64,000 bases of DNA from Chloroflexota bacterium (GTDB taxonomy: Bacteria > Chloroflexota > Chloroflexia > Chloroflexales > Herpetosiphonaceae), in contig JAIUOC010000005.1 in the NCBI GenBank assembly GCA_020161265.1, forward strand, positions 124,001-188,000, in the 5' to 3' direction. The position numbers and the translations under genes were made by a program. Shown here in pieces: positions 9,081 to 17,824 of this stretch (within the stretch, counting starts at the first letter, position 1; each line of letters begins with the position of its first letter). The notes below the pieces were generated by a model that searched no databases, had not been told where the DNA came from, and was given only the letters and a program-made list of their open reading frames with translations.

Positions 9081-10499
9081 ATGAGCGAATTCCAGCCCAC
9101 GTCGGGCGGCGGCTCAGCAGCATCATCAAAAATATGGGTGGTGTTGAGTGGGATTGTTGGAGTCTTGTTGGTGGTCGCAATTGCCCTGGGGGCTGGCTAT
9201 TATTGGGGAAGCACCTCGAAAGAACAGGTGATGACGGCAGCTAATCAAGTTTTAGCGACCGAAACTGCCATGATTATGCAAGCTACCGCTCAGGCGTTGC
9301 CACCTGCGGGCGCTGATAAAGATTTTCAGACCTTTTGGGAAGTTTGGAATCTGGTCAATAAAGAGTTTTATCATACCGAGCCAATCGATGAAAAGCAAAT
9401 GATGTATGGCGCAATTCGCGGCATGCTCCAATCGCTTGGCGATGATTTTACTGGCTTTCAAGAACCCGAAGCCGCCGAACGTTCACGCGAGGATATGCGC
9501 GGCAATTTCGAGGGTATCGGCGCTTATGTCGAATATAAAGAAGGCCAGATCTTAATTGTTTCGCCGATTGAAGGCTCACCTGCTGAAAAAGCCAATGTGC
9601 GAGCTGGCGATATTGTGGTCGCGGTCGATGGCAAGCAAATTAGTGAAGTAATTGAGAATCTTGAACGCGATCAAGCGCTGTCTGAAGCGATTAAGCTGAT
9701 TCGTGGCCCCAAAGGCTCACAAGTCGTGATCACGGTCTATCGCACCAGCGAAGAAAAACAAATCGATATTACAATCGTGCGCGATACGATTCCATTGATC
9801 AGTGTGCGCTCAACCATGATTGGCGATATTGGCTATATTCAATTGAGCGAGTTTAAGCAAACCTCTTACGATGAATTAGACCAAGCGATTGCCAAACTCA
9901 AGCCCAATAATCCTAAGGCGATTATTTTTGATTTGCGGAATAACCCAGGCGGTTATGTTACCCAAGCCCAAAATATCCTTGGTCGCTTTACCAAAGATGG
10001 CGTGACCCATTATCAAGAAAATAGCAATGGAGTCCAAAAGGAATATCGCACCTTGCAACAAGGTACGCCGCAGGAGTTGTTTGATATTCCGGTCGTGGTG
10101 CTCGTGAATGGTGGTTCGGCTAGTGCCTCAGAAATTGTCTCTGGCGCAATGCAAGATACCAAACGGGCAACCTTGATTGGTGAAAAAACCTTTGGCAAGG
10201 GTTCAGTTCAAAGTGTGCATACCCTGACTGATAAGTCGGAAGCCCGTATTACCGTGGCCCATTGGCTAACTCCCAACAAGCGGGCGATTCATACCTTGGG
10301 GATTACGCCGGATTATGTGGTGCCATTCTCGGATGATGCAGCTCAATATCCGGTTGAATGTATTTTGAATCGCACCCCAGCCGATGGCGCAACCAGCTGT
10401 GCCGATTCACAATTGTTCTGGGCGCTGAAGTTCTTGAACGAACAACAAACGCCACCACCACCACCAACTCCTACCATTACGCCAACTCCTGGCAAATAG
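9081..10499 (+). CDS. C-terminal processing peptidase (S41 family, CtpA-like)
   Basis: A 472-residue membrane-anchored protease; ATG 9081 has GAGG upstream, preferred over the in-frame TTG at 9060. A single transmembrane segment (about residues 19-42) is followed by an S41 N-terminal region, a PDZ domain (GAYVEYKEGQILIVSPIEGSPAEKA... with the loop AGDIVVAVDG), and the tail-specific protease domain with the catalytic Ser in VNGGSASASEIVSGA and the Lys in GEKTFGKGSVQ. The end is a proline/threonine-rich tail. Such enzymes cut misfolded or tagged envelope proteins. It stands alone, with a shared terminator on its right. Confidence 0.93.
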   Translation: MSEFQPTSGGGSAASSKIWVVLSGIVGVLLVVAIALGAGYYWGSTSKEQVMTAANQVLATETAMIMQATAQALPPAGADKDFQTFWEVWNLVNKEFYHTEPIDEKQMMYGAIRGMLQSLGDDFTGFQEPEAAERSREDMRGNFEGIGAYVEYKEGQILIVSPIEGSPAEKANVRAGDIVVAVDGKQISEVIENLERDQALSEAIKLIRGPKGSQVVITVYRTSEEKQIDITIVRDTIPLISVRSTMIGDIGYIQLSEFKQTSYDELDQAIAKLKPNNPKAIIFDLRNNPGGYVTQAQNILGRFTKDGVTHYQENSNGVQKEYRTLQQGTPQELFDIPVVVLVNGGSASASEIVSGAMQDTKRATLIGEKTFGKGSVQSVHTLTDKSEARITVAHWLTPNKRAIHTLGITPDYVVPFSDDAAQYPVECILNRTPADGATSCADSQLFWALKFLNEQQTPPPPPTPTITPTPGK

Positions 10500-10512
10500 A
10501 TAGCCATAAAAA

Positions 10513-10540
10513 AACGCCCGCTCAAGCTTGAGCGGGCGTT
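10513..10540. terminator. Bidirectional terminator
   Basis: Perfect 14-bp-arm palindrome AACGCCCGCTCAAG/CTTGAGCGGGCGTT flanked by A-rich sequence on the left and T-rich on the right. It lies between the convergent S41 protease and amine-oxidase genes and can serve both. Confidence 0.85.
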
Positions 10541-10547
10541 TGATGTT

Positions 10548-11726
10548 TTAGCGTTGTTGGGCCGCGTATAAATCGCGTGGAACCATTTGGAAGCTGCTCC
10601 AGTGCGATGACATTAACGGGTCGTCTTCGTCGCGGGGTAGGTGATGGAAGGTAATTCCATACCAAACGATCGGGTCAGTCAGGGTTTGGTTATTCACGAA
10701 ACCACTGACATCATCGGCACAACCACTACCATCGTTGTGTGAAACCCACCGTTCACAAGGGTTATTTTCGGTCACATACACATCATTATTGGTCCATGGC
10801 TCGAAGGTTGGCCCACGGAATACATGATCTGAATTGCCGATCAACTCATAGGAGATCACGTGACCATCGGTGTTGGTGACCGTTTTGTTCTTGACCCGCC
10901 ATGAGCGGAAATTTTCAGGGTTGACCTTAACTGCTGTTTCGGTCGTGTAATCTTGCAATTGAAGGTTGCGCTGAGCAGCACCGCTCGAATCGAATTCGAT
11001 TTGCTCAACCACATTGTTGGTATTGCCACCAAGGGCAAAATCGATCCGCCAGTAGTAATTGTGAATGTGCGATGTACCATATTGGCAGCTACTGGCATCG
11101 ATTTTCCAGCCATATTTGGCGACATTGGTACATTTTTGCAACTTACCAGTCGCACCAATGCCTGGCTCAATCGTGGCATCATCATGAAAAATCCATTGGC
11201 TAACATAGTTATATGCACCAATATGCGAAACCGAGCGTAATACCAAGGCCGAGCCTTGTTTGACTTGGGCATAGTATTTGTAGGCATAGCCAGTTGGCAC
11301 AACTGTCACACACAGTACATTCCGGCTGTTATTTTGAATCAACGTGCCATCGGGGCAATCGGCTGCCACCATGTTATTCATATGGCCGCCACCCAAACCA
11401 TAATCCGAGAGATCATGGAAACGAGCAGTGTTATCGTCATAGGGTACGTGAATTTGGGCCAAATTGATTTGATTGATCACCGAAATTTGGCTACCGCCTG
11501 GTGGCGTATAGCGGATACTGCGCAACACGATGCCTTCGCTGCTGCGTTCTTCCCAACATAACATCCAATTAGCGCCATTTGCCAAGGTTTTATTAATGGC
11601 GAAACTGCCACCTGAGCAGCGGTCGCGGGTCTGGGCAGTGGCTTCTTGCTGAGTCTGGGTGCTAAACAAACTGACTGCAATTAATAGCATCCCTAGCAGC
11701 ATGCCCCAACGTGCTGAAAGCTTCAT
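10548..11726 (-). CDS. Secreted copper amine oxidase, catalytic domain only
   Basis: A 392-residue protein starting at ATG 11726 (AGGAG seven bases upstream). A signal peptide spans about residues 1-32. The remainder matches only the C-terminal catalytic domain of copper amine oxidases: LAQIHVPYDD, then FHDLSDYGLG with the candidate catalytic Asp (about 105), SHIGAYNYVSQW with the candidate cofactor Tyr (about 172), the copper ligands HIH (about 220-222), and FHHLPRDEDDP with the third His (about 361). These enzymes oxidise primary amines to aldehydes with release of ammonia and peroxide. The residues around the cofactor Tyr are atypical. The N-terminal N2/N3 domains seem to be encoded by the gene ten bases upstream. 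Confidence 0.78.
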   Translation of the reverse strand: MKLSARWGMLLGMLLIAVSLFSTQTQQEATAQTRDRCSGGSFAINKTLANGANWMLCWEERSSEGIVLRSIRYTPPGGSQISVINQINLAQIHVPYDDNTARFHDLSDYGLGGGHMNNMVAADCPDGTLIQNNSRNVLCVTVVPTGYAYKYYAQVKQGSALVLRSVSHIGAYNYVSQWIFHDDATIEPGIGATGKLQKCTNVAKYGWKIDASSCQYGTSHIHNYYWRIDFALGGNTNNVVEQIEFDSSGAAQRNLQLQDYTTETAVKVNPENFRSWRVKNKTVTNTDGHVISYELIGNSDHVFRGPTFEPWTNNDVYVTENNPCERWVSHNDGSGCADDVSGFVNNQTLTDPIVWYGITFHHLPRDEDDPLMSSHWSSFQMVPRDLYAAQQR

Positions 11727-11736
11727 CACCAAACTC

Positions 11737-12501
11737 CTAACGATTCAAACTAACCACAAGGCCATTCGAGAGATCGACAATCGGGGTGCTACTGACCGCC
11801 CATTCATTATCGGCACTGAGCAACAATTGCACACAACGATTTTGTTGGCAACTTCGCAGCACTGCGGCGTTATCAATTTGGGGTTCGGCGATATACACAA
11901 AACCAGCAGCACGCAGTTGGCTGGCTGTCGTCAAGCTCTTTTTCGTCAAGGCTTGGTATTCACCGCGTAGTTGTGGCCCAAAAGTTGGATGATCGAGCAC
12001 TAATTGTAAAGCGCGAGCAGTTTCACGATCGGTTGGGTGGGGTTGGCTGCCACGGGCTTGCTCTAAGGCATCAACTTTGCCTGTGCTGAGATTGACCAAC
12101 ACAGCGACCAAGCTGTTTTTGGCATAATCGAAAATCAGCACATCGGCACGTCGTTGCCATGAACCCTTATCATATACGGCTTGGATTTCTTCGTGGCGTT
12201 CGGTTTTGACGAACTCCAACTGGGCATCAGCAGGTACGGCCTTGTTTTCAACAAATTTGCCGCGTTTGGCTTGCCATTCAGCTTGGGCTAGCTTTTGGGC
12301 TTGTTCGATTTCGGCTAGCGACAGTGGATCATAGCCAGCCCGATTGCTCTGGTTGGCAATTTCGACTTTACCAGTGGTGATGTTCGGGGCGGCGGTGGCC
12401 TGCGGATCACGCCGCAGATAGACGATCAGCAGGGCGATCAACGCGCCGCATGTCAGCCATGCAACGTTTTTGAGCACTGCCCGTGAGCGAGATACGACCA
12501 T
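11737..12501 (-). CDS. Membrane-anchored protein resembling amine oxidase N2/N3 domains
   Basis: A 254-residue protein; ATG 12501 has AAGGAG six bases upstream. A single hydrophobic segment (about residues 12-29) would anchor or export it. The rest resembles the N2 and N3 domains of copper amine oxidases: YDPLSLAEIEQAQKLAQ matches the HPLDPLTxxEI opening, ADVLIFDYAKNSLVAVLVNLSTGKVDAL matches the strand pattern ending in VDLxTGKV, a SQPHPT-type stretch follows, and the end WAVSSTPIVDLSNGLVVSL resembles the close of N3. It is directly upstream of the catalytic-domain gene, so the pair looks like one oxidase split at the N3/catalytic border. The similarity is judged by eye. Confidence 0.6.
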   Translation of the reverse strand: MVVSRSRAVLKNVAWLTCGALIALLIVYLRRDPQATAAPNITTGKVEIANQSNRAGYDPLSLAEIEQAQKLAQAEWQAKRGKFVENKAVPADAQLEFVKTERHEEIQAVYDKGSWQRRADVLIFDYAKNSLVAVLVNLSTGKVDALEQARGSQPHPTDRETARALQLVLDHPTFGPQLRGEYQALTKKSLTTASQLRAAGFVYIAEPQIDNAAVLRSCQQNRCVQLLLSADNEWAVSSTPIVDLSNGLVVSLNR

Positions 12502-12617
12502 CGGACTCTCCTTACAGCAGAAATGGTTCAATAATCAAGCAGCCGCATTGCGATGGGCGTTGGGCCAGAAACCAACATAACCCAGAACGTGCGTCACTGC
12601 CTGAACGATAGCCTAAA

Positions 12618-12643
12618 GGGTATGAACAGTGCTGTTCATACCC
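12618..12643 (-). terminator. Putative terminator after M29 aminopeptidase
   Basis: 12-bp inverted repeat GGGTATGAACAG / CTGTTCATACCC with a two-base centre, followed on the minus strand by TTTA. It lies between the aminopeptidase stop (12680) and the start of the amine-oxidase pair. Confidence 0.5.
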
Positions 12644-12679
12644 TCGAACATGCTTTAGTTGGGAGGAAAAAGGGAAAGT

Positions 12680-13783
12680 TTAGACCACGAATGTGCCATT
12701 TTTTTGGAACAATTGACCATCGACATAAACTTCGCTGTTTTGACGTAAATCGCAAACCATGTCCCAGTGGATTGCCGATTGGTTCAAGCCGCCAGTTTCA
12801 GGGTAGGAAGCGCCGACTGCCATATGGATTGTACCACCCATTTTCTCATCGAATAAGATGTTACGGGTGTAATTTTTGATGTTGGGGTTGGTGCCAAAGG
12901 CAAATTCGCCCAAAATCCGTGCGCCAGCATCAACATTCAACATTTGCTCAAGGAAATCTTGGCCGCTCTTGGCCGTTGCCTTGACAACTTTACCAGCTTC
13001 GAAGGTTAATTGCACATCTTCGACTTCGCGTCCATTATAGATCGCTGGGAACGAAAAGCGTACAATGCCATTGACGTTGGTTTCTTCGGGGCCAGTAAAG
13101 AACTCGCCATCAGGGAAGTTGGCATCGCCTGCACAGTTGACAAAACTGCGCCCAGCAATTCCCAGTCGAATATCGGTGCCTTCACCTAGGATATGCACTT
13201 CGCGCTTATTTTGCAAGTAATTGATCAAATGGGCTTGCATATCGTGAAGTTCTTGCCATTTGGCGATTGGGTCGGCTTCGTTCAAGAAACACACGCCATA
13301 CACAAAATCTTCAAAATCGGGCAAACTCATGTTGGCATCTTGAGCCAAGCCCTCGGTTGGAAAGAGTGTAACACACCAGCGAAAATCGCCAGCATGGGTG
13401 CGTGACATCAATTTGCCCATCAATTCGCGGCGCGATTTTTGAAATACCGATTGGCGTTCAGGGTCAACATGCGAGAGTTCGCGGGTGTTGCTTTGAGCAT
13501 CGATCCGAATCCGCACATCGGCAGTTTCAATCCCCAAACGATCGTAGGGCGAGATCCATTGCAATTGCTTATCGTTGCCATGATTGAGCAAAATTCGCGA
13601 AAGCCCAGGCATCACCGTGTGAGCAACGGGATGCCCGCCAGCCAGCAAAATTTCGCGATACATTGCTTGAACTAAGGGCGCAGCAGCAGGCTCACTCTGC
13701 AAAACCACCAATTCGCCCTCTTTGATTTTCATCGAATAATTGACCAACGTATGAGCCATTTTGAGAACCCGTGGATCGGCCAT
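12680..13783 (-). CDS. Aminopeptidase, M29 family (AmpS/AmpT-like)
   Basis: A 367-residue metallo-aminopeptidase. Family motifs are visible: GEGTDIRLGIAGR, FPDGEFFTGPEE with a metal-binding Glu, LGEFAFGTNPNI with the second, and the long C-terminal signature DEKMGGTIHMAVG then SYPETGG and SAIHWDMVCDL, which carries the remaining His, Tyr and Asp ligands. It releases N-terminal amino acids from short peptides in the cytoplasm; there is no signal peptide. The length agrees with thermophilic M29 enzymes (about 370-410, slightly short). It lies downstream of the oligopeptidase pepF, separated by a terminator. Confidence 0.92.
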   Translation of the reverse strand: MADPRVLKMAHTLVNYSMKIKEGELVVLQSEPAAAPLVQAMYREILLAGGHPVAHTVMPGLSRILLNHGNDKQLQWISPYDRLGIETADVRIRIDAQSNTRELSHVDPERQSVFQKSRRELMGKLMSRTHAGDFRWCVTLFPTEGLAQDANMSLPDFEDFVYGVCFLNEADPIAKWQELHDMQAHLINYLQNKREVHILGEGTDIRLGIAGRSFVNCAGDANFPDGEFFTGPEETNVNGIVRFSFPAIYNGREVEDVQLTFEAGKVVKATAKSGQDFLEQMLNVDAGARILGEFAFGTNPNIKNYTRNILFDEKMGGTIHMAVGASYPETGGLNQSAIHWDMVCDLRQNSEVYVDGQLFQKNGTFVV

Positions 13784-13808
13784 GCCAACTCCTTACACAA
13801 CACAAGCA

Positions 13809-13833
13809 CTCGCCCTTCACAACGAAGGGCGAG
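13809..13833 (-). terminator. Putative terminator after pepF
   Basis: CTCGCCCTTC (13809-13818) pairs with GAAGGGCGAG (13824-13833), loop ACAAC. It lies 13 bases past the pepF stop on the minus strand. There is no long T-run. Confidence 0.55.
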
Positions 13834-13845
13834 CATGAAAGGCGA

Positions 13846-15657
13846 TTAGGCGGTTAATTCATCGAGTTTGGTCACCAAATCGCCGAAGCGATTCATGGCG
13901 CGATGAATTGGATCGGGGGTGGTCATATCGACCCCGGCTCCTTTGAGCAGATCGATTGATGATTTGGAATTACCACCCCGCAAGAAGTTGACGTAGTTTT
14001 CAGCAGCACCAGCGCCTTCGGTCAAAATCTTATCGGCCAAGGCCAAGGCAGCTGAGATGCCAGTGGAATATTGGTAGACATAGAACGAGCGATAGAAGTG
14101 GGGAATCCGTGCCCATTCAATATCCAATTCTTCGTCAATAACCAATTCGGGGCCATAGTATTGCTCGATCAAACGACGATACAAGGCGCTAAGGTTATCG
14201 GCAGTCAGCGCTTCGCCTTGCTCGACCATGCGATGGGTTTCGCGCTCGAACTCGGCGAACAAGGTTTGGCGCAATAACGTGCCGCGAATATCATCAATTT
14301 GCTGGGTGACCAATTGCAAGCGCAAAGCTGGGTCATCGCTGGTTTTGAGCATATACTCGGCCAGCAAAGCCTCGTTTAAGGTTGAAGCGACTTCGGCCAC
14401 AAACAAAGTGTAATGGCCATAGGTGTAGGGTTGATATTTACGGGTCATCAACGAGTGCATCGAGTGACCAAGCTCGTGGGCTAGGGTAAAGAGACTATTC
14501 AAATTATTTTTGTAGTTCATCAAAATAAAGGGCTGTGAGGTGTAACAACCCCAGGAATAGGCTCCCGAGCGTTTATTTTTATTTTCGTAACGGTCAACCC
14601 AGCGTGATTCTAGCCCATGGCCAAGGCTTGAGCTATATTCGGCCCCAAGTGGCTCCAAGGCGCTCAAAATCAACGAAGCACCTTGTTCAAAGTCGATTTT
14701 GGTTGGGGCTGCGCCGTTTAATGGTACAAACCAATCGTAGGCATGCAGGCTATCAACTCCCAAAATGCGCTTGCGCACTGCGCCATAGCGATGCAATTTG
14801 GGCAAGTGCTCATGGACTGTGCTGATCAAATTGTCGTAGACGCTCATAGGAATTTCTTTTGGTTTTAAACTGGCATCTAAGGCTGAATCGTAGCCACGCG
14901 CCTTGGCATAGAAAATATTGCTGCGCACGTTGGTCGCATAATTGGCCGCCAACATATTACGAAATTGGCGGTAGGTGCGGTGGATACTCATAAAAGTGTC
15001 GCGGCGAATGCGTTGGTTGGGGTTTTCCAGCAACACTGCATAGCGACCCATCGTTACTTCGAGCGGCTTGCCCTGTTCATCTTCAATCGGCGGGAATTTG
15101 AGGTCGGCATCGCTAAACATGTTGAAGGTGGTTTGAGCGCCGCGGCTAATCTCACCACTTTGGGCTAATACCTCTTCAACTTCGCCTGAACGGGTGTGTT
15201 GGCGCAAACGAATTTGCTCTTCTAAGTCGCGGCGATAAAGTTCGAGGGCGGGCAAACTGCTAATGTAGCCCAGAATTTGCTCATCGGAAAGGGCTAAAAG
15301 CTCTGGCTCGTACCATGAGGTGGCGGCACTAACTTTAATTGAGAGGGCGGCAGCGCGTTCTTCGAGGGCTTGGTAATGTTGGTTGGCGGTATCTTCGTCG
15401 GCGCGTAGGCTGGCGTAGACATAAATTTGTTCGAGCACCATGCCAAGGGCTTCTTGGGCTTGAAAGACTGCCAACAACGCCTCAGGACCATTGGCGAGCG
15501 TGCCTTGCAAGCTGGTCAAGGCTGGCAGCAAAGCGTTGCTAATTCGTTCAACATCAGCCTCCCAAGCCGCTTGGTCTGCATAGAGACTACTAATATCCCA
15601 AGTGTCTTCGGCGCTTACTTCCTCGCGGGTTGGAACCTGTTCTTCAACCATGGTCAT
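13846..15657 (-). CDS. pepF: Oligoendopeptidase F (M3B family)
   Basis: A 603-residue zinc oligopeptidase. The M3 signature LAHELGHSMHS supplies HExxH, with the downstream Glu in STLNEALLAEY. The N-terminal all-helical PepF region (DTWDISSLYADQAAWEADVERI) is intact, and the C-terminal YYGPELVIDEELDIEWARIPHFYRSFYVYQY is typical of the subfamily. It cuts peptides of roughly 7-17 residues in the cytoplasm. GGAG lies eight bases upstream of ATG 15657; a second in-frame ATG two codons later is also possible. Together with the M29 aminopeptidase downstream it forms a peptide-degradation pair. Confidence 0.94.
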   Translation of the reverse strand: MTMVEEQVPTREEVSAEDTWDISSLYADQAAWEADVERISNALLPALTSLQGTLANGPEALLAVFQAQEALGMVLEQIYVYASLRADEDTANQHYQALEERAAALSIKVSAATSWYEPELLALSDEQILGYISSLPALELYRRDLEEQIRLRQHTRSGEVEEVLAQSGEISRGAQTTFNMFSDADLKFPPIEDEQGKPLEVTMGRYAVLLENPNQRIRRDTFMSIHRTYRQFRNMLAANYATNVRSNIFYAKARGYDSALDASLKPKEIPMSVYDNLISTVHEHLPKLHRYGAVRKRILGVDSLHAYDWFVPLNGAAPTKIDFEQGASLILSALEPLGAEYSSSLGHGLESRWVDRYENKNKRSGAYSWGCYTSQPFILMNYKNNLNSLFTLAHELGHSMHSLMTRKYQPYTYGHYTLFVAEVASTLNEALLAEYMLKTSDDPALRLQLVTQQIDDIRGTLLRQTLFAEFERETHRMVEQGEALTADNLSALYRRLIEQYYGPELVIDEELDIEWARIPHFYRSFYVYQYSTGISAALALADKILTEGAGAAENYVNFLRGGNSKSSIDLLKGAGVDMTTPDPIHRAMNRFGDLVTKLDELTA

Positions 15658-15793
15658 GAGGGATTCTCCAGTTTCATGTCAATGCTTCAGTGTTGCACCA
15701 TTGCAGCACTGCTCCAGCAGGCGTAATGATCAATGGATACGGTATGCTGATTTTAGCATAAACTCGGTGATTTGTACTACCCGACTTTTGGCT

Positions 15794-15883
15794 GAACTGC
15801 TGTTAATTTGCTGCAAATCTGCTACTTGGTGCAACCGCCTGTCGCTATAGTAAAGCAAGATCGATTATTCAAGCAAAGCGAGG
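15794..15883 (+). repeat. Upstream region duplicated before copies 1 and 3 of membrane-protein family
   Basis: About 90 bases (starting GAACTGCTGTTAATTTGCTG and ending GCGAGG) recur almost unchanged at 17036-17126. Each contains CGCTATAGTAAAGCAAGAT, a likely -10 region, and ends at the ribosome binding site. The promoter region was therefore duplicated together with the gene. A shortened version (ATTAATTTGCTGCCATTA) precedes copy 2. Confidence 0.75.
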
Positions 15884-15888
15884 GTCTG

Positions 15889-16407
15889 ATGGACTATCAC
15901 GTTCCGACAATTGAACCTGCTGGCGCAGTTCGTTGGCAACGCTGGTTTTGGCGCAGTTGGGGGCGGCTGATTCTGATGGCGATCACAACAAATCTTGTTG
16001 GAGTGACGGTGACCAACCTGCTAGGATGGCTGTGGCTCAGCATCTGGTTTGGCCATAACCTGCCTAAGCGTGAGCTTTGGGAAATCTTGGGCATTAGGCG
16101 ATATGATTCATATGCCTCAACAGGGTTGCTCATGGGGCTATTTTTTGGATTTTGGATTAGCGTCTTCACGACCTTGCTGCTGAGGAAAAAACTACCTAAA
16201 CGCTACCAACTCTTTTGGTTTGTGCTGCATTATATGCTAGGAGCTGTGGTTGTGGTGGTTGGGGGATTTTCGCTAATCCACTTCAAGTATCCAACCATTA
16301 TTAACTTTCGGCTGCAATACATCGTGTATCTGCCACTCTCGAGTTTTATTGTGGCTAGCGGCCTGGTTGGCTGGCAGATGCAACGCTGGCTCAAGCGTGA
16401 GCACTAA
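15889..16407 (+). CDS. Unknown membrane protein, tandem family copy 1
   Basis: A 172-residue protein from ATG 15889 (GAGGG upstream). It has four hydrophobic segments (roughly residues 28-50, 68-92, 110-132 and 145-163), a tryptophan-rich start (VRWQRWFWRSWG), a loop RKKLPKRYQ and the end VGWQMQRWLKREH. I recognise no known family. Copy 2 lies 86 bases downstream and a more distant copy 3 follows. The first 75 bases of copies 1 and 2 are essentially identical, whereas their middles differ. Next downstream is an ABC exporter; a link is possible but not shown. Confidence 0.8.
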   Translation: MDYHVPTIEPAGAVRWQRWFWRSWGRLILMAITTNLVGVTVTNLLGWLWLSIWFGHNLPKRELWEILGIRRYDSYASTGLLMGLFFGFWISVFTTLLLRKKLPKRYQLFWFVLHYMLGAVVVVVGGFSLIHFKYPTIINFRLQYIVYLPLSSFIVASGLVGWQMQRWLKREH

Positions 16408-16493
16408 CACTGGAGCCTGTATTAATTTGCTGCCATTACTTCGCATAACCCACTGTCTAAGCTGCTTGATTCATATACAAAAGTGAGGGTCTG

Positions 16494-17015
16494 ATGGACT
16501 ATCACGTTCCGACAATTGAACCTGCTGGCGCAGTTCGTTGGCAACGCTGGTTTTGGCGCAGTTGGGGTCGGCTGATTCTGACCGCAATGGTAACCAGTCT
16601 TGTTGGGTTGACGTTGAGCAACTTGCTGGGATGGCTGTGGCTCAACGTTTGGTTAGGCAATAAATTATCCATCCGTAGATTGTGGCAGATGATCGGTAGT
16701 GGAATGTATGATTCATATGCCTCAACAGGGTTGCTCATGGGGCTATTTTTTGGATTTTGGATTAGCGCCTTCACGACTTTACTGCTGAGAAAAAAACTAC
16801 CTAAACGGTATCAACTCTTTTGGTTTGTGCTGCATTATATGTTTGGGGCTGTGGTTGTGATGGGTGGAGGGTTAGCGTTAATCCACCTCAAGTATCCAGA
16901 AATTACGATCTTTCGATTCCAAAACTTATTCGAGCTGCCGATAGCAAGTTTTATCGTAGCTAGCGGCTTGGTTGGCTGGCAGATGCAGCGCTGGCTCAAG
17001 CGGGGCGAATCCTAG
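16494..17015 (+). CDS. Unknown membrane protein, tandem family copy 2
   Basis: A 173-residue paralogue of copy 1. The first 25 residues are the same, and the stretch YDSYASTGLLMGLFFGFWIS and the following RKKLPKRYQLFWFVLHYM are shared, whereas the first loop (NKLSIRRLWQMIGSGM) and last loop differ. Four predicted membrane segments. The start is the ATG in the same GAGGGTCTG context as copy 1. No known domain is recognised. Confidence 0.8.
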   Translation: MDYHVPTIEPAGAVRWQRWFWRSWGRLILTAMVTSLVGLTLSNLLGWLWLNVWLGNKLSIRRLWQMIGSGMYDSYASTGLLMGLFFGFWISAFTTLLLRKKLPKRYQLFWFVLHYMFGAVVVMGGGLALIHLKYPEITIFRFQNLFELPIASFIVASGLVGWQMQRWLKRGES

Positions 17016-17035
17016 TGCTAGCGTTTAGATTGATC

Positions 17036-17126
17036 GAACTGCTGTTAATTTGCTGCAAATCTGCTACTTGGCGCAACTGCCTCTCGCTATAGTAAAGCAA
17101 GATCAATCATTCAAACAAAAGCGAGG
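17036..17126 (+). repeat. Second copy of the duplicated upstream region
   Basis: About 91 bases nearly identical to 15794-15883, located immediately before the third family member. It includes the same CGCTATAGTAAAGCAAGATC segment and ends in GCGAGG, which serves as the ribosome binding site. Confidence 0.75.
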
Positions 17127-17132
17127 TTTTGG

Positions 17133-17624
17133 ATGCGTAATCCTAACGATCCGCCGTTTCCCCCTAAGTATTTTATCCCGATTATTTTGCCCGATCATGG
17201 CATTAGTGCGTCACGTTGGTTTTGGCGCAGTTGGGGTTGGCTCATTGCGATGACAGGTGGAATCAACATGTTAATTAATGGGTGGATTATTTATGGCGTG
17301 GTTGGTTTGTTGATTGGCGTAGTTCTAGGCTTTTGGGTTAGTGTTTTCACCACCTTGATATTGCACAAACGCCAGTTTGAGCGCTATGAAGCGTTTTGGT
17401 TTGCGGTGCACTATGCTGCTGGAGCGGCAATCGTGGCTATGGTTTTTTATTGGCTAACCTCATCGTGGAGTGGCTGGAAATTCAATCCTAGGGGGTTTCA
17501 GCTTTTAAGTCTTTATCTGCCGATGCTCAATTTTATTATAGCCAGTGGCTTGGTTGGCTGGCAGATGCAGCGCTGGTTCCACCTTCATCGGCTTGATCAG
17601 GATGATGCCTCCCCAACGGTTTAG
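17133..17624 (+). CDS. Unknown membrane protein, tandem family copy 3 (diverged)
   Basis: A 163-residue member from ATG 17133, with GAGG six bases upstream. It keeps the SRWFWRSWGWLI start, the GLLIGVVLGFWVSVFTTLIL segment, the ERYEAFWFAVHYAAGAA segment and the FIIASGLVGWQMQRW ending, but has lost the first central loop and has a different tail. Four hydrophobic segments. Its upstream region is more like that of copy 1 than its protein is, so promoter and coding parts have different histories. Confidence 0.78.
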   Translation: MRNPNDPPFPPKYFIPIILPDHGISASRWFWRSWGWLIAMTGGINMLINGWIIYGVVGLLIGVVLGFWVSVFTTLILHKRQFERYEAFWFAVHYAAGAAIVAMVFYWLTSSWSGWKFNPRGFQLLSLYLPMLNFIIASGLVGWQMQRWFHLHRLDQDDASPTV

Positions 17625-17682
17625 GCTATTCAGTCCAGCTTGTTATTCGATGATTAATTCAAAAATGAAGGTGTTATAGAGT

Positions 17683-17721
17683 ATGGCAATTTGGCAGCGC
17701 TGGCTCAAGCGTGAGCACTAG
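17683..17721 (+). pseudogene. Remnant of a fourth family copy (C-terminal end only)
   Basis: A short frame MAIWQRWLKREH then stop. Twenty-one bases or so (GCTGGCTCAAGCGTGAGCAC) match the last codons of copy 1. No ribosome binding site or upstream coding region remains, so this looks like the leftover end of a deleted tandem copy. Confidence 0.6.
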
Positions 17722-17824
17722 CAGCACAATTGGACTATTGCGCCCTTGACAAGTGAGCGTTTTTGCGGTCTGGTATTGATACGCCCTTTTTGATGATGGT
17801 GGCGGTTTGGATAGGAGTTCTGCA

